Positions 1 to 9,443 of a stretch of DNA of 23,598 bases are shown here, piece after piece. The stretch is from assembly GCA_025934455.1 (NCBI GenBank), contig JAICYA010000003.1:1-23598 (forward strand), written 5' to 3'. A program made the translations under genes and the position numbers. The DNA is from Rudaea sp. Lineage in GTDB: Bacteria > Pseudomonadota > Gammaproteobacteria > Xanthomonadales > Rhodanobacteraceae. Numbering within the stretch: the first letter of the stretch is position 1; each line of letters starts with the position of its first letter. The notes beneath the pieces are model-generated. The model searched no databases, was not told the DNA's origin, and worked only from the letters and a program-made list of their open reading frames with translations.

Positions 1-362
1 AGACCGTCCTTGCCCGGCGCGAGTTCCAGCGTCTGCACGTACGGTCCGCCGCGCGACAGGTAACCGGGCATCGGCGCGACGAAACGCAGCGTGCGCGCGT
101 TGCCGTCGAACACGTGGATCGCGCCGCTGCTTGCGTCGCGCGCGAACTGCAGCGGCATGATGTGGCTGATCTGGCGGCGCCGGAATTCCTGCGCGGTGCG
201 CAAACGGTCGGTGCGGTCGATCGACGCCTCGCCCGCGCGCATGGCATGCGCCGACGCGCGGATGCCACTGTACGCACCGGCGATGAGCAGGCCGAGCAGG
301 ATCACCGCGAGCAGCACCTCCAGCAAGGTGAAGCCACATGCATGCGTGGGCGCTCGCCTCAT
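1..362 (-). CDS. gspJ: Type II secretion minor pseudopilin GspJ (XpsJ-like), 3' end outside window
   Basis: This is the N-terminal 120 codons of a minor pseudopilin; the gene runs off the left edge. It begins with a short basic leader followed by the prepilin peptidase site G10-F11-T12-L13-L14-E15, with the conserved Glu at mature position +5, and then a hydrophobic helix rich in Leu, Val and Ala. These are class III signal features of type II secretion pseudopilins. GspJ joins GspI and GspK at the tip of the periplasmic pseudopilus that pushes folded proteins through the outer-membrane secretin. The ATG overlaps the stop of gspI in an ATGA, and an AGGG lies seven bases before it inside gspI, so the two are probably translationally coupled. 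The subtype J rests on gene order after G, H and I and on the GFTLLE variant; the leader alone cannot separate J from other minor pseudopilins. Confidence 0.88.
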   Translation of the reverse strand, partial: MRRAPTHACGFTLLEVLLAVILLGLLIAGAYSGIRASAHAMRAGEASIDRTDRLRTAQEFRRRQISHIMPLQFARDASSGAIHVFDGNARTLRFVAPMPGYLSRGGPYVQTLELAPGKDG

Positions 363-892
363 GGCCGTGCCCTGCCCTGCGCCGGATTCGGTGCCTGCGC
401 CGCCTGCGCGATGTCGGGGTTTTGCGCGCGCAGGGTGACGAAGCGCGCATCGTGCCGCAAATAGATGCTGCCCCAGCTCACGTCGAGCTGCAATTTGTAC
501 AAGTCGATGTTCGGCGCGACGGGCATGGTCTGCAACGGTGCCGCGTTGGCATTGCCCGCCACCGGCACGGCACTGGCGACCGGCGCGATGTCCTGCGGCG
601 GAATCTTCGCCACCTGCAAATGCCAGCGGTATTTGTCGTCGAACGCGCCGGAAAAATCGCCATCCTTGAGCGGCTCGCCGACGCCCTGTACGTCCAGCAG
701 CGACTGCGCCCACAGCGCCGCGCGCGTGTAGTCGGCTGCCTGCGCCGTGGTGTGCAGACAGGTCGAAAGGATCTGCAACAACACGCCGAAGCCGATCGCG
801 AAGATCACGAACGCGGCGACGAGTTCGATCAGGGTAAAACCGTGCTGGCGCGGCAGTGCCAGGTGTCGGCGAATAGACGGGTGTACGCGCAT
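359..892 (-). CDS. gspI: Type II secretion minor pseudopilin GspI
   Basis: About 177 residues with a basic leader, the cleavage and methylation motif GFTLIE, and a single N-terminal hydrophobic helix (VAAFVIFAIGFGVLLQIL). This is the type IV pilin-like signal processed by the prepilin peptidase GspO/PilD. GspI is a minor pseudopilin of the pseudopilus tip complex. The rest is hydrophilic and includes an Ala/Pro-rich stretch near the middle and another at the C-terminus, making it longer than many GspI proteins of about 120-130 residues. I chose the ATG at 892 because GCAGG lies six bases upstream; an in-frame TTG at 898 directly abuts that sequence and is less likely. The gene starts 15 bases after gspH and overlaps gspJ by four bases. 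Confidence 0.88.
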   Translation of the reverse strand: MRVHPSIRRHLALPRQHGFTLIELVAAFVIFAIGFGVLLQILSTCLHTTAQAADYTRAALWAQSLLDVQGVGEPLKDGDFSGAFDDKYRWHLQVAKIPPQDIAPVASAVPVAGNANAAPLQTMPVAPNIDLYKLQLDVSWGSIYLRHDARFVTLRAQNPDIAQAAQAPNPAQGRARP

Positions 893-907
893 GGACAACC
901 TGCGGCG

Positions 908-1363
908 TCAGCGCGCCGCCAGCTCCTCGCGCGTCACTTCGCCGGTCAGCCAGCTCACATTGATGCGCCATTCGCGTTCGCCCAGGCGCACAGAGATGTG
1001 GCCGCCGGTCGAGGCGCCGTCCGGAAAAAAGCGGATGCGTCCCGAGCTCGTGCTGGTCTGCTCGCTGTCGGCGGTGTACAGCACCATCTGCATGTCCTGG
1101 GGCAACTTCACGATCGGCTTGCGCGGGGCCTGATAGGTATTGGACTGGATGTCGATATCCAGTGCCGCCTGCTTGCCGGTCACGATCGCCTGGCCGCGCG
1201 TGTAGCGCAGCGCGGCGACGAGATCGCGCGAGGCGGCCTGGATCTTCGCCGAATTCATGCTCTTGCTGAACGACAGCGACACCACGCTGAGCGCGATGCC
1301 GATCAGGACGACGACCGCGACCAGCTCAATCAGGGTGAAGCCACGCTGGCGCGACGCACGCAT
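908..1363 (-). CDS. gspH: Type II secretion minor pseudopilin GspH
   Basis: A 151-residue pseudopilin: leader MRASRQR, then GFTLIE with Glu at +5, then the hydrophobic segment LVAVVVLIGIALSVVSL. Length, the position after gspG and the tail (RIRFFPDGASTGG, a motif typical of the GspH/FimT C-terminal sheet) support GspH. It is thought to connect the GspG shaft of the pseudopilus with the tip formed by GspI, J and K. The start is three bases after the gspG stop. No good Shine-Dalgarno sequence is visible, which fits translational coupling to gspG. Known family roles are cited here; function in this organism is inferred. Confidence 0.9.
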   Translation of the reverse strand: MRASRQRGFTLIELVAVVVLIGIALSVVSLSFSKSMNSAKIQAASRDLVAALRYTRGQAIVTGKQAALDIDIQSNTYQAPRKPIVKLPQDMQMVLYTADSEQTSTSSGRIRFFPDGASTGGHISVRLGEREWRINVSWLTGEVTREELAAR

Positions 1364-1366
1364 GGC

Positions 1367-1801
1367 TTACTGCCAGTTGCCGTAATCCTTGTTCAGTCCG
1401 TCGCCGCCCACCTGGCCGTCCTTGCCGTAGAAGATGATGTCGAAGTCGCCGTGGTCGCCCGGCGCCTTGTAGAGGTACGGATGCTGGAACGGATCCTTCA
1501 GGTCCGCTTCCTTCGCGTACGGCCCGTTCCAGTTCTGGGCATTGCCCGGGCGCGCGACCAGGTCGTTCAGGCTCTGCGGCGCAGAACCGTTATCGAGCAT
1601 GTAGGCCTGCACCTTCATTTCCAGCGAATGCACGCCGGCGACGCCGGCCTTGTACTCGCCATTCTGGAAGTTCTGCATCACCTTGCCGCCGACGATGGTC
1701 ATGACGATGCCAATCAGCACCAGCACGGCAATCATCTCGATCAGGGTGAAGCCGGCCGCGGCGGCGCGCTGGCCGCGTTGGTTCAATGTATACCTTTTCA
1801 T
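1367..1801 (-). CDS. gspG: Type II secretion major pseudopilin GspG
   Basis: This encodes the shaft subunit of the type II secretion pseudopilus. The protein has a basic leader ending AAAAG, the cleavage motif GFTLIEM, and a hydrophobic helix (IAVLVLIGIVMTIVGG). It then shows the GspG core: NGPYAKEADLKDPFQHPY, followed by the C-terminal loop DGQVGGDGLNKDYGNW, whose acidic residues match the calcium-binding site of major pseudopilins. This loop separates GspG clearly from the minor pseudopilins. I prefer the ATG at 1801 (144 residues) because a weak GTGAG sits six bases upstream; an in-frame ATG at 1807 has no room for a ribosome-binding site. The gene lies just after gspF and three bases before gspH. 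Confidence 0.95.
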   Translation of the reverse strand: MKRYTLNQRGQRAAAAGFTLIEMIAVLVLIGIVMTIVGGKVMQNFQNGEYKAGVAGVHSLEMKVQAYMLDNGSAPQSLNDLVARPGNAQNWNGPYAKEADLKDPFQHPYLYKAPGDHGDFDIIFYGKDGQVGGDGLNKDYGNWQ

Positions 1802-1808
1802 GTTCATC

Positions 1809-3026
1809 TCACTGTAGGGAACTGGTGATGTTCAGGATCGGCAGCAGGATCGCCATCATGATCACGGCGACCACGCCGGTCATGATCACGGTGACCGCCG
1901 GGACGAGCGCGGCGAGCAGGCGGTCCACGGTGTTTTTCGCTTCCGTATCGAAGGTATCCGCGGTCTTGAGCAACATGTCGTCGAGCGCGCCGGACTCCTC
2001 GCCCACGGCGATCATCTGCAGGGCAAGCTTGGGAAAGCGCTTGCTCTGCGACAGCGCAAAGGCCAGGCCGCCGCCGGTTTTCACTTCTTCCGTCGCCGCA
2101 TCCACCGCCTCGGCCAACGCCGAGTTGCCGAGCACGTTGCGGCCGATGCCCAACGCGGTCAACAATGGAACGCCGTTTTTCAGCAAAGTTCCCAGCGTGC
2201 GCGCCAGGCGTGCGGTCTCGAGCCTGGCGATGAGCGGGCCGAACAGGCGCTGGCGCAATACCCAGGCATCGTACTTCAAGCGTGTTGGCGGATCGGCCAG
2301 TTGCCGCCGCGCGACCATCACGCCGACGAAAATCAGGCCGGCGATGCCCCACCAGAAATCGCGCAGGGTGTTGCCCACGAACAGCACGATCTTCGTGATC
2401 ATCGGCAGTTCCACGTTCATGTCCTTGAACATGGGCGCGAACTGCGGCACCACGAACACGAGCAGCACGAACAGCGCGGCGAATACCATGACGATGAGGA
2501 TCGCGGGGTAGATCATCGCGTTGATCACGCTTTCCTTGAGCGCCTTGGCACGCTCCAGGTATTGCGCCAGGCGCGCCAGCGTGGTGTCGAGCGCACCGCC
2601 GACTTCGCCGGCGCGGACCATGTTGACGTACAACTTGGAAAACACCTGCGGCTCGGCTTCGAGGCCATCCGACAACGGTGCGCCGCCGCGCACGTGGTCG
2701 CGGATGCGCTCGATGATGCGCCTGGCCTTTTCGCTTTCCGGCAGTTCCAACAGGATCTGCAGCGCGCGGTCCAGCGGCTGGCCGGCACCGAGCAGGGTGG
2801 AAAGCTGTTGGGTGAATTGCAGCACCTGCGCCGGGCTCATCGCCGCGCGCGCGAACAGACCGCCGAGCGAGCGCGCGCCGCCGCCGTCGGTCGCGGCGCG
2901 GATTTCCAGCGGGATGTTGCCCGCGTCCTGGATCCTGGCCACGGCCTCGTCGTTCGAGGCGACTTCGAGCTGGCCTTCGAGGACATCGCCGGTCGGCGTG
3001 ACGGCCTTGTAGCGGAATACAGCCAT
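1809..3026 (-). CDS. gspF: Type II secretion inner-membrane platform protein GspF
   Basis: 405 residues, the usual length for GspF. The N-terminus (MAVFRYKAVTPTGDVLEGQLE) is the standard GspF/PilC opening. Two repeated T2SSF domains follow, at about residues 65-190 and 265-390. Each contains the family pattern of a helical bundle before a membrane segment; the first has FSKLYVNMVRAGEVGG and the second has FPKLALQMIAVGEESG. Three hydrophobic segments are visible near residues 170-195, 222-240 and 370-400. GspF is the polytopic core of the inner-membrane assembly platform and contacts GspE and GspL. The ATG overlaps the gspE stop as TGATG, with GGAAAG just upstream. Confidence 0.95.
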   Translation of the reverse strand: MAVFRYKAVTPTGDVLEGQLEVASNDEAVARIQDAGNIPLEIRAATDGGGARSLGGLFARAAMSPAQVLQFTQQLSTLLGAGQPLDRALQILLELPESEKARRIIERIRDHVRGGAPLSDGLEAEPQVFSKLYVNMVRAGEVGGALDTTLARLAQYLERAKALKESVINAMIYPAILIVMVFAALFVLLVFVVPQFAPMFKDMNVELPMITKIVLFVGNTLRDFWWGIAGLIFVGVMVARRQLADPPTRLKYDAWVLRQRLFGPLIARLETARLARTLGTLLKNGVPLLTALGIGRNVLGNSALAEAVDAATEEVKTGGGLAFALSQSKRFPKLALQMIAVGEESGALDDMLLKTADTFDTEAKNTVDRLLAALVPAVTVIMTGVVAVIMMAILLPILNITSSLQ

Positions 3027-4753
3027 CAGCTTTCCGAGGTCACGCGCAGCACTTCCTCGATCGTCGTCTGTCCATGCAGCGACTTGACCAGGCCGTCCTC
3101 GTACATGGTGCGCATGCCTTCGCTGCGCGCCTGTTCCTCGATCTTGCCCATGTCGCCATGCTGCATCACGAGGCGCCGGATCGGATCGCTCATGACGAGG
3201 AATTCCATGATCGTGGTGCGGCCAAGGTACCCGCTCGCAGTCAACGGCGAGGCGACCGGTTTATACAATTGTACTTTTCCGTCCGGCTGGTAGCGGCGCA
3301 GGCCGAATTCCTCCACGACCTCGGGCAAGGCGTCGTACTTTTCCGCATGCGTGGTTTCCAGCCGGCGCACGAGGCGCTGCGCCAGCACGCCGTTGACGGT
3401 AGAGGTGAGCAGGTAATCCTCCACGCCCATGTCGAGCATGCGCGTGACCGCGCCGGCAGCATTGTTCGTGTGCAGCGTGGAAAGCACCAGGTGGCCGGTC
3501 AGCGCCGACTGGATCGCGATCTTCGCGGTCTCCAGATCGCGCATTTCGCCGATCATGATGATGTCCGGGTCCTGGCGCACGATGGAGCGCAGGGCATGGC
3601 TGAAGTCGAGGCCGATCTGCGGCTTGGCCTGGATCTGGTTGATGCCCTCGATCTGGTATTCGACCGGATCCTCGACCGTGATGATCTTCACGTCCGGCGT
3701 GTTGAGCCTGGACAGCGCCGTGTACAACGTCGTCGTCTTGCCCGAACCGGTCGGGCCGGTGACGAGCAGGATGCCGTGTGGCAGTTCCAGCACCTTCATG
3801 AACTTGGGCAGGAACTCGTCGGTGAATCCCAGCGTGTGGAAGTCGAACACGATGGATTCGCGGTCGAGGATACGCATCACCACCGATTCGCCCCACGAGG
3901 TCGGCACGGTGGACACGCGCAGGTCGAGTTCCTTGCCCTGCACGCGGATCATGATGCGACCATCCTGCGGCAGGCGGCGCTCGGCGATGTTCAATTTCGC
4001 CATGATCTTGATGCGTGAGATGACCGCCGCCGTGGATGCTGCCGGCGGCGATTCGACTTCGAGCAGCACGCCGTCGATGCGGTAGCGCACCTTCAAGCGG
4101 TTCTCGAACGGTTCGACGTGGATATCGGATGCGCGCTGCTCGACCGCGCGCTGGATGACCAGGTTCACGAGGCGGATGACCGGCGCCTCGGAAGCAAGGT
4201 CGCGCAAGTGTTCGATGTCGTCCTCGCTGCGCGAGGCTTCGTCGCTCAGGTTCTCGACGATGGTGCCCATCGCCGAGCGGCCTTGGCCGTAATAGCGTTC
4301 GATCAGGTCGTCGATCTCGCTCGGCAAGCCGACCTTCGGCTCGATGCTTTTGCCGGTCGCCAGCGCCAGCGCCTGCAGCGGATAGGTTTCCGCCGGATCG
4401 GCCATGAGCAGGGTCACGCCGGTTTCGGATTCGGCGATCGGCACGACGTGATATTGCTTGAGGAAGCGCACCGACATCTGCACGTTCGGCGGCGGCGTGT
4501 CGGGACATTCCTTGGCCGACAACAATTGCAGGCCAAGGACTTCGGCCAGGCTCTCGCCCATCTCGCGTTCGGACACCAGCCCCAGGCGCGTGAGCAGCGG
4601 CACGAGGTTGCTTTCGTTGCCCTCGTCGAGCAGGCGGCGCGCGCGCGCAAGATCGGCCTCTTTCAGACGGCCGCGCGCGACGAGATGCTCGCAGATGCGC
4701 TCGTCGAGCGATTCGACGGGTGCCGGATTTGGCGTTTCCATTACCGCGGACAT
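3026..4753 (-). CDS. gspE: Type II secretion assembly ATPase GspE
   Basis: This hexameric cytoplasmic ATPase powers pseudopilus assembly. From the chosen start, an N-terminal MshEN/GspE-N domain (about 15-155) is followed by the ATPase: Walker A GPTGSGKT at about 333-340, the Asp box VEDPVE at 360-365, Walker B IIMIGEMRD near 398-406 and the His box GHLVLSTLHTNNA at 420-432. The ATG at 4753 (575 residues) is preferred because AGGGG lies nine bases upstream; an upstream ATG at 4774 has only weak signals. One oddity: the four cysteines that form the C-terminal zinc site in most GspE proteins are absent. The first pair, usually LCxxC, reads LETTH; the second, usually GCxxC, reads ASPLT. The rest of the domain, including GYLGRT, is intact, so the protein does not look broken. 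Confidence 0.96.
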   Translation of the reverse strand: MSAVMETPNPAPVESLDERICEHLVARGRLKEADLARARRLLDEGNESNLVPLLTRLGLVSEREMGESLAEVLGLQLLSAKECPDTPPPNVQMSVRFLKQYHVVPIAESETGVTLLMADPAETYPLQALALATGKSIEPKVGLPSEIDDLIERYYGQGRSAMGTIVENLSDEASRSEDDIEHLRDLASEAPVIRLVNLVIQRAVEQRASDIHVEPFENRLKVRYRIDGVLLEVESPPAASTAAVISRIKIMAKLNIAERRLPQDGRIMIRVQGKELDLRVSTVPTSWGESVVMRILDRESIVFDFHTLGFTDEFLPKFMKVLELPHGILLVTGPTGSGKTTTLYTALSRLNTPDVKIITVEDPVEYQIEGINQIQAKPQIGLDFSHALRSIVRQDPDIIMIGEMRDLETAKIAIQSALTGHLVLSTLHTNNAAGAVTRMLDMGVEDYLLTSTVNGVLAQRLVRRLETTHAEKYDALPEVVEEFGLRRYQPDGKVQLYKPVASPLTASGYLGRTTIMEFLVMSDPIRRLVMQHGDMGKIEEQARSEGMRTMYEDGLVKSLHGQTTIEEVLRVTSES

Positions 4754-4785
4754 GGTTTCACACCCCTGATTCATTTACGCCCGGT

Positions 4786-5472
4786 TCAATTACCGCTGGC
4801 AGGCGGATGTTCGACCGTCCGCACGCCGTTGGGTTCCCGCACCGGGCGGATCAATTCTTCGATGAACGGCCGGTTGCACACGATCCACAACACGGCCGGC
4901 ACGAGTACTGGAAGGATCAAATAGCCGAACTGGTAGGCCAATGCTACCGCGTTGAGCGGAATCCCGGCGCGCTGCAACGCCTCGACGCCCGGTTGGCCGG
5001 CATCCAGGCCCACGGCTTTCAGGCTTTCGGCAACCACGCCGAAAGCCTGCGCGATCCAGATCACGACGCAACCCAGCGCGATCTGCCGCGTGCGCTGCCA
5101 GCGCGTCAACGGCGTGGCCAGCACCAGGCCCGCGAACAGCGGCAGCGCGTAACCGTAGATCATCGGATTGACCACCGGTTCGAGGAAGCCGAATTTCGCC
5201 GGCTGTCCCGGCGCCGCGACGTTGACCAGCACGCCGCTGGAGATCTGCATGAGGTACCCGGGATGGCCGAGCACGCGCCCGTAGGCATCGAGCAGGTCCG
5301 CGCCCTGCGACACTGCGGTGAACAGGCTGGGCCAGGTCTTGAGCAGGACGAGTTTCGCCATCGCGATCACCGGCCACACCAGCGGGCCGGCGCACCAGAA
5401 CCAGAAGAAGAACGCAAGCGGCAGCCACAGCAGCGCGGAAAGAAGGAAGCGCCTGAGCGGCGAGAACGTCAC
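4786..5472 (-). CDS. Polytopic membrane protein, possible exosortase-H-associated family
   Basis: A 228-residue integral membrane protein with about five hydrophobic segments: SALLWLPLAFFFWFW, GPLVWPVIAMAKLVLL, MIYGYALPLFAGLVLATPL, IALGCVVIWIAQAFGVV and YQFGYLILPVLVPAVLWIV. The pattern of WLP near the N-terminus, NPMIYGYALPLFAGL in the middle and YQFGYLILPVLVPAVLW near the end resembles what I remember of the exosortase H (XrtH)-associated membrane protein family. That match is from memory and unverified. No exosortase gene is in the window. The start is a GTG immediately after the purL stop (TGAGTG), and gspE begins 32 bases after its stop, so it is probably cotranscribed with both. The tail after the last helix is hydrophilic and probably cytoplasmic. 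It has none of the hallmarks of GspC, L, M or N, so it is unlikely to be a missing secretion component. Confidence 0.5.
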   Translation of the reverse strand: MTFSPLRRFLLSALLWLPLAFFFWFWCAGPLVWPVIAMAKLVLLKTWPSLFTAVSQGADLLDAYGRVLGHPGYLMQISSGVLVNVAAPGQPAKFGFLEPVVNPMIYGYALPLFAGLVLATPLTRWQRTRQIALGCVVIWIAQAFGVVAESLKAVGLDAGQPGVEALQRAGIPLNAVALAYQFGYLILPVLVPAVLWIVCNRPFIEELIRPVREPNGVRTVEHPPASGN

Positions 5473-8400
5473 TCAGCCAACCCAATTTCTGGCATTGCGG
5501 AACATGCGCAGCCATGGTGAATCCTCGCACCATTCGCGCGGCGCCCACGACATTTGCACGGTGCGGAACACGCGCTCCGGATGCGGCATCAGGATCGTCA
5601 CGCGACCGTCGGCGGCGGTGAACCCGGTGACGCCCTTGGGCGAACCGTTCGGATTGAGCGGGAATGCCTCGGTCGCCTTGCCGCGGTTGTCGACGAAACG
5701 CAGGCACGGCGTAACGCGCTTGCTGTCACCGCGATCCGCGAACACGGCACGGCCTTCGCCGTGCGCCACCGCGACCGGAATGCGCGAGCCGGCCATGCCC
5801 GCAAAAAAGATCGAAGGCGAGTCCAGCACTTCGAGCGTGGCCACGCGCGCCTCGTATTGTTCGGATGCGTTGCGCTCGAAGCTCGGCCAGGCTTTCGCGC
5901 CGGGCACGATGGATTTCAACGCCGCCATCATCTGGCAACCGTTGCACACGCCGAGCGCGAACTTGCGCGCATCGGCGAAAAATGCCGCGAATTGGTCGCG
6001 CAGCCGGGCGTTGAACAGGATCGACGTCGCCCAGCCGCGGCCGGCGCCGAGCACGTCGCCGTAGGAAAACCCGCCGCAGGCCGCGAAGCCGGAAAATTCA
6101 TCCAGCCGATAGCGGCCGTTCTGCAAGTCGGTCATGTGCACGTCGAACGCGTCGAAGCCGGCGCGCGTGAACGCGGCCGCCATCTCGATCTGCCCGTTCA
6201 CGCCCTGGTCGCGCAGGATCGCGACTTTCGGCCGCACGCCCTTGCCGATGAACGGCGCGGCGACGTCCTGCGCCGGATCGAACGTGAGCCTGGGCGTGAT
6301 GCCGGCATCCTCGTCATCGCAACGCCAGATGTGCTCCGCATCGGCAGTGAGCGGATTGTCGCGGCGCTCGACCATGGCGCGGCTCGTTTCGGACCATGCG
6401 TCCATGAGTACGGCCCACGGCCAGCGCGCGATCGCCTCGTCGTTGAGCCACAGCTTCACGCGCTTGCGTGCATGCGGATTGCCGGCGAAATGCGCCAGTT
6501 TCTGCAACCCGTGTTCGTCGAGCAGGGCGAGGAACGCTTCGCGATCGGCCGCCTTGATCTGCACCACCACACCCAGTTCCTCGGAGAACAGCGCGGACAG
6601 CGTGTTGTCGGCCCAGCCGGACAGCTCCAGGTCCAGGCCGCAGCGGGCAGCGAAGGCCATCTCGATCAGCGTCGTGATGGCGCCGCCATCGCCGCGGTCG
6701 TGGTAGGCGAGCAGCAGGTTGCGTTCCCGCGCGGCCTTGAGCGCGGCGAAGAAACGCGTGAACAAACCGGCATCGTCGAAATCCGGCGGCAGGCCGCCGA
6801 CGCGGTTGAAGACCTGTGCCAGCACGGAGCCGCCGAGGCGGTTGCGGCCCTCGCCCAGGTCCAGCAGCCACAACTCGGTTGCGCCCGCGTCGAGCACGAG
6901 CTGCGGGGTGAGCGCGCGGCGCGCGTCGGCTATGCGCGCGAACGCCGTGATGATGGGCGATACCGGCGCAACCGTGCGTTGTTGCTGGCCGTCCTGCTGC
7001 CACACGGTCTGCATCGACAGCGAATCCTTGCCGACTGGAATGGAAATGTGCAATTGTGGACAAAGTTCAGATACCGCCTTCACGGCGTCGAACAGGGCGA
7101 CGTCTTCGCCCGGGTGGTTGACCGCCGCCATCCAGTTCGCCGACAGCTTGACTTCGTCCAGGCTCGCGACCGGCGCCGCCATGAGGTTGGTCAGCGCTTC
7201 GCCCACCGCCATGCGCGCGGCAGCCGGCGCCGAGAGCAGGGCCAGCGGCGTGCGCTCGCCCATCGCCATCGCCTCGCCGGCGTAGCCGTCGAAATCGACG
7301 AGCGTCACCGCACAGTCGGCCACCGGTACCTGCCACGGCCCGACCATGGGGTCGCGTGCGCACAGGCCGCCAACGCTGCGGTCGCCGATGGTGACGAGGA
7401 AGGATTTGCTGCCGACCGCGGGCAGGCGCAGCACGCGCTTGAGCGCTTCTTCGAGCACGATGCCGTCCAGGTCCGGCACGATGTCCATGCGCGCCGGCTT
7501 GCGCCGGGTATCGCGTTCCATCTTCGGCGTCTTGCCGAACAGCACGTCCATTTGAAGATCGATGACGTTGGCCGCATCGGCCGCCGCCGTGGTATCCACG
7601 GCAACGGTATCCGCGACAATCAGGCGCTCTTCCGCCGTCGCCGCGCCGACCACGGCGAACGGGCAGCGCTCGCGCGCGCAAATCGCCGTGAAGCGCGCCA
7701 CGTCGGCGGGACGCAAGCCAAGCACGTAGCGCTCCTGCGCCTCGTTGCACCAGATCTGCATCGGCGAGAGCTGCGGATCGGCGCTGGGAATCTTGCGCAG
7801 ATCGATGCGGCCGCCGACGCCGGAATCGTGCAGGATTTCCGGAATCGCGTTCGACAAGCCACCGGCACCGACGTCGTGGACGGACACGATCGGGTTCGCA
7901 TCGCCCAACGCCCAGCAGGCGTCGAGCACTTCCTGGCAACGCCGCTCCATCTCGGCGTTGTCGCGTTGCACCGAGGCGAAATCCAGTTCAGCCGAGCTGT
8001 CGCCGCCGGCCACGGACGAGGCTGCGCCGCCGCCCAGGCCGATCAGCATGGCCGGACCGCCGAGCACGATCACGGCGTCGCCATTGCGCAATTTCTGCTT
8101 GAGCACATGCGGCGCGCGCACGTTGGCGAGGCCGCCGGCGATCATGATCGGCTTGTCGTAGCCGCGACGCAGCGCGGCGTCGCCGCGGCATTCCGCCTCG
8201 AACGTGCGGAAATAGCCGCCCAAACAAGGACGGCCGAACTCGTTATTGAAGGCGGCGGCGCCGAGCGGGCCGTCGCGCATGATCTCGAACGCGCTGGCCA
8301 TGCGCGGCGGCAGCGGGCGTTCTTTTTCCCACGGCCTTGGCAGACCGGGAATGCGCAGGTAGGACGTGGAGAAACCGGTCAGCCCGGCCTTGGGTTTGCC

Positions 8401-9369
8401 GCCGCGGCCGACTGCGCCCTCGTCGCGGATCTCGCCGCCGGCGCCGGTCGCCGCACCCGGGAACGGCGCAATCGCGGTGGGATGGTTGTGCGTCTCGACC
8501 TTGATCGCGTACGCCGTGGATTCTTCCACAATGGCGTATTTTCCATTTTGCGCGTCGGCAAAGAAACGGCGCGCGGCGCTGCCTTCGACCACCGCGGCAT
8601 TGTCGCTGTAGGCGCTGAGCGTGTGTTGCGGCGAGGCCGCGTGCGTCGCCTTGATCATGCCGAACAGGGATTGCGGCTGGGCCTGCCCGTCAATCGTCCA
8701 GCGCGCGTTGAAAACCTTGTGCCGGCAATGCTCGGAGTTGGCCTGCGCGAACATCATCAGCTCCGCGTCCGACGGGTCGCGGCGCAGTTCCGCGTAGCGC
8801 GCAGCCAAATATTCGATCTCGTCCGGCGCGAGCGCGAGGCCCAGGCGGCGGTTCGCCTCGCCGAGCGCGGCGATCGCATTGGCGCCCAGCGCGGTGCGTT
8901 GCCACGGGCCCGGTGCACCGGCGCGGAACAGCACGTCCGCGTCCGCCAGCGAAACCAGCACCGATTGCGTCATCGGATCGTGCAGGGCCTGCGCAAAGCG
9001 GTCGAAATCCGCGCTTCCCACGGGCGGTGCACGATCCACGACGAAGGCGACAGCGCGTTCCACGCGCGCGACCGCGAAGCCGCAGCCACGCAGGATGTCG
9101 GTAGCCTTGCTCGACCACGGCGAAATCGTGCCCAGGCGCGGCACCACCCACAACGTCGCCGCCTTTGGCGCGCCCGGCTGCGCGCGCAGGACCTCGCACA
9201 GCTTGGCCGGGTCCGGCGCATTCGCTGCGGACGGTACGGATTCGAGCTGGACAAAATAGGCCCACCACGCCGCGCTCACGCGGCTGCCCGGCGCGATGGC
9301 GGCAAGGTCGCGGTTCAGGCGCTCCAGGCGAAACGGAGAAAGGGCCGTGAGCCCGTCGTAGACGATCAT
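5473..9369 (-). CDS. purL: Phosphoribosylformylglycinamidine synthase (FGAM synthase, large single-chain PurL)
   Basis: 1298 residues, the size of the single-chain gammaproteobacterial enzyme. It converts FGAR, ATP and glutamine to FGAM in the fourth step of purine synthesis. Visible features in order: an N-terminal PurS-like domain (about 1-150); a linker with [24 protein letters not shown] seen in two parts, including [14 protein letters not shown], near 185-220; AIRS/PurM-like domains with [28 protein letters not shown] and [13 protein letters not shown]; and a C-terminal class I glutaminase with nucleophile Cys1142 in GVCNGCQMM and His1263/Glu1265 in PHPERVF. All catalytic motifs are present. 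Translation begins at the ATG at 9369, where no clear ribosome-binding site is seen. The stop abuts the next gene, so purL heads a run of closely packed genes leading into the secretion cluster. Confidence 0.98.
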   Translation of the reverse strand: MIVYDGLTALSPFRLERLNRDLAAIAPGSRVSAAWWAYFVQLESVPSAANAPDPAKLCEVLRAQPGAPKAATLWVVPRLGTISPWSSKATDILRGCGFAVARVERAVAFVVDRAPPVGSADFDRFAQALHDPMTQSVLVSLADADVLFRAGAPGPWQRTALGANAIAALGEANRRLGLALAPDEIEYLAARYAELRRDPSDAELMMFAQANSEHCRHKVFNARWTIDGQAQPQSLFGMIKATHAASPQHTLSAYSDNAAVVEGSAARRFFADAQNGKYAIVEESTAYAIKVETHNHPTAIAPFPGAATGAGGEIRDEGAVGRGGKPKAGLTGFSTSYLRIPGLPRPWEKERPLPPRMASAFEIMRDGPLGAAAFNNEFGRPCLGGYFRTFEAECRGDAALRRGYDKPIMIAGGLANVRAPHVLKQKLRNGDAVIVLGGPAMLIGLGGGAASSVAGGDSSAELDFASVQRDNAEMERRCQEVLDACWALGDANPIVSVHDVGAGGLSNAIPEILHDSGVGGRIDLRKIPSADPQLSPMQIWCNEAQERYVLGLRPADVARFTAICARERCPFAVVGAATAEERLIVADTVAVDTTAAADAANVIDLQMDVLFGKTPKMERDTRRKPARMDIVPDLDGIVLEEALKRVLRLPAVGSKSFLVTIGDRSVGGLCARDPMVGPWQVPVADCAVTLVDFDGYAGEAMAMGERTPLALLSAPAAARMAVGEALTNLMAAPVASLDEVKLSANWMAAVNHPGEDVALFDAVKAVSELCPQLHISIPVGKDSLSMQTVWQQDGQQQRTVAPVSPIITAFARIADARRALTPQLVLDAGATELWLLDLGEGRNRLGGSVLAQVFNRVGGLPPDFDDAGLFTRFFAALKAARERNLLLAYHDRGDGGAITTLIEMAFAARCGLDLELSGWADNTLSALFSEELGVVVQIKAADREAFLALLDEHGLQKLAHFAGNPHARKRVKLWLNDEAIARWPWAVLMDAWSETSRAMVERRDNPLTADAEHIWRCDDEDAGITPRLTFDPAQDVAAPFIGKGVRPKVAILRDQGVNGQIEMAAAFTRAGFDAFDVHMTDLQNGRYRLDEFSGFAACGGFSYGDVLGAGRGWATSILFNARLRDQFAAFFADARKFALGVCNGCQMMAALKSIVPGAKAWPSFERNASEQYEARVATLEVLDSPSIFFAGMAGSRIPVAVAHGEGRAVFADRGDSKRVTPCLRFVDNRGKATEAFPLNPNGSPKGVTGFTAADGRVTILMPHPERVFRTVQMSWAPREWCEDSPWLRMFRNARNWVG

Positions 9370-9404
9370 GGCGAGCGCGGCTGCGCGTTCAATGCGGAAC
9401 GCGC

Positions 9405-9433
9405 ATTATCCCATAGCGCCGTGCCGGCGCGAA
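9405..9433 (-). promoter_or_regulatory. Candidate sigma70 promoter for purL
   Basis: In the 74-base gap between the downstream dsbC copy and purL, the minus strand carries GATAAT at 9410-9405 and TTCGCG at 9433-9428, separated by 17 bases. The -10 box is good but the -35 box is poor. Transcription would start near 9398, about 28 bases before the purL ATG. I saw no PurR-type operator that I could defend. Confidence 0.4.
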
Positions 9434-9443
9434 CGGTTTGCCG

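Noticed and set aside
338..1828. A 496-codon plus-strand open frame antisense to gspG, H, I and J
   Set aside because: Low-complexity Arg/His/Ala-rich product spanning four real genes on the other strand; a shadow frame.
3261..4508. A 415-codon minus-strand open frame overlapping gspE in another frame
   Set aside because: Arg/His-rich shadow of gspE with no domain signal.
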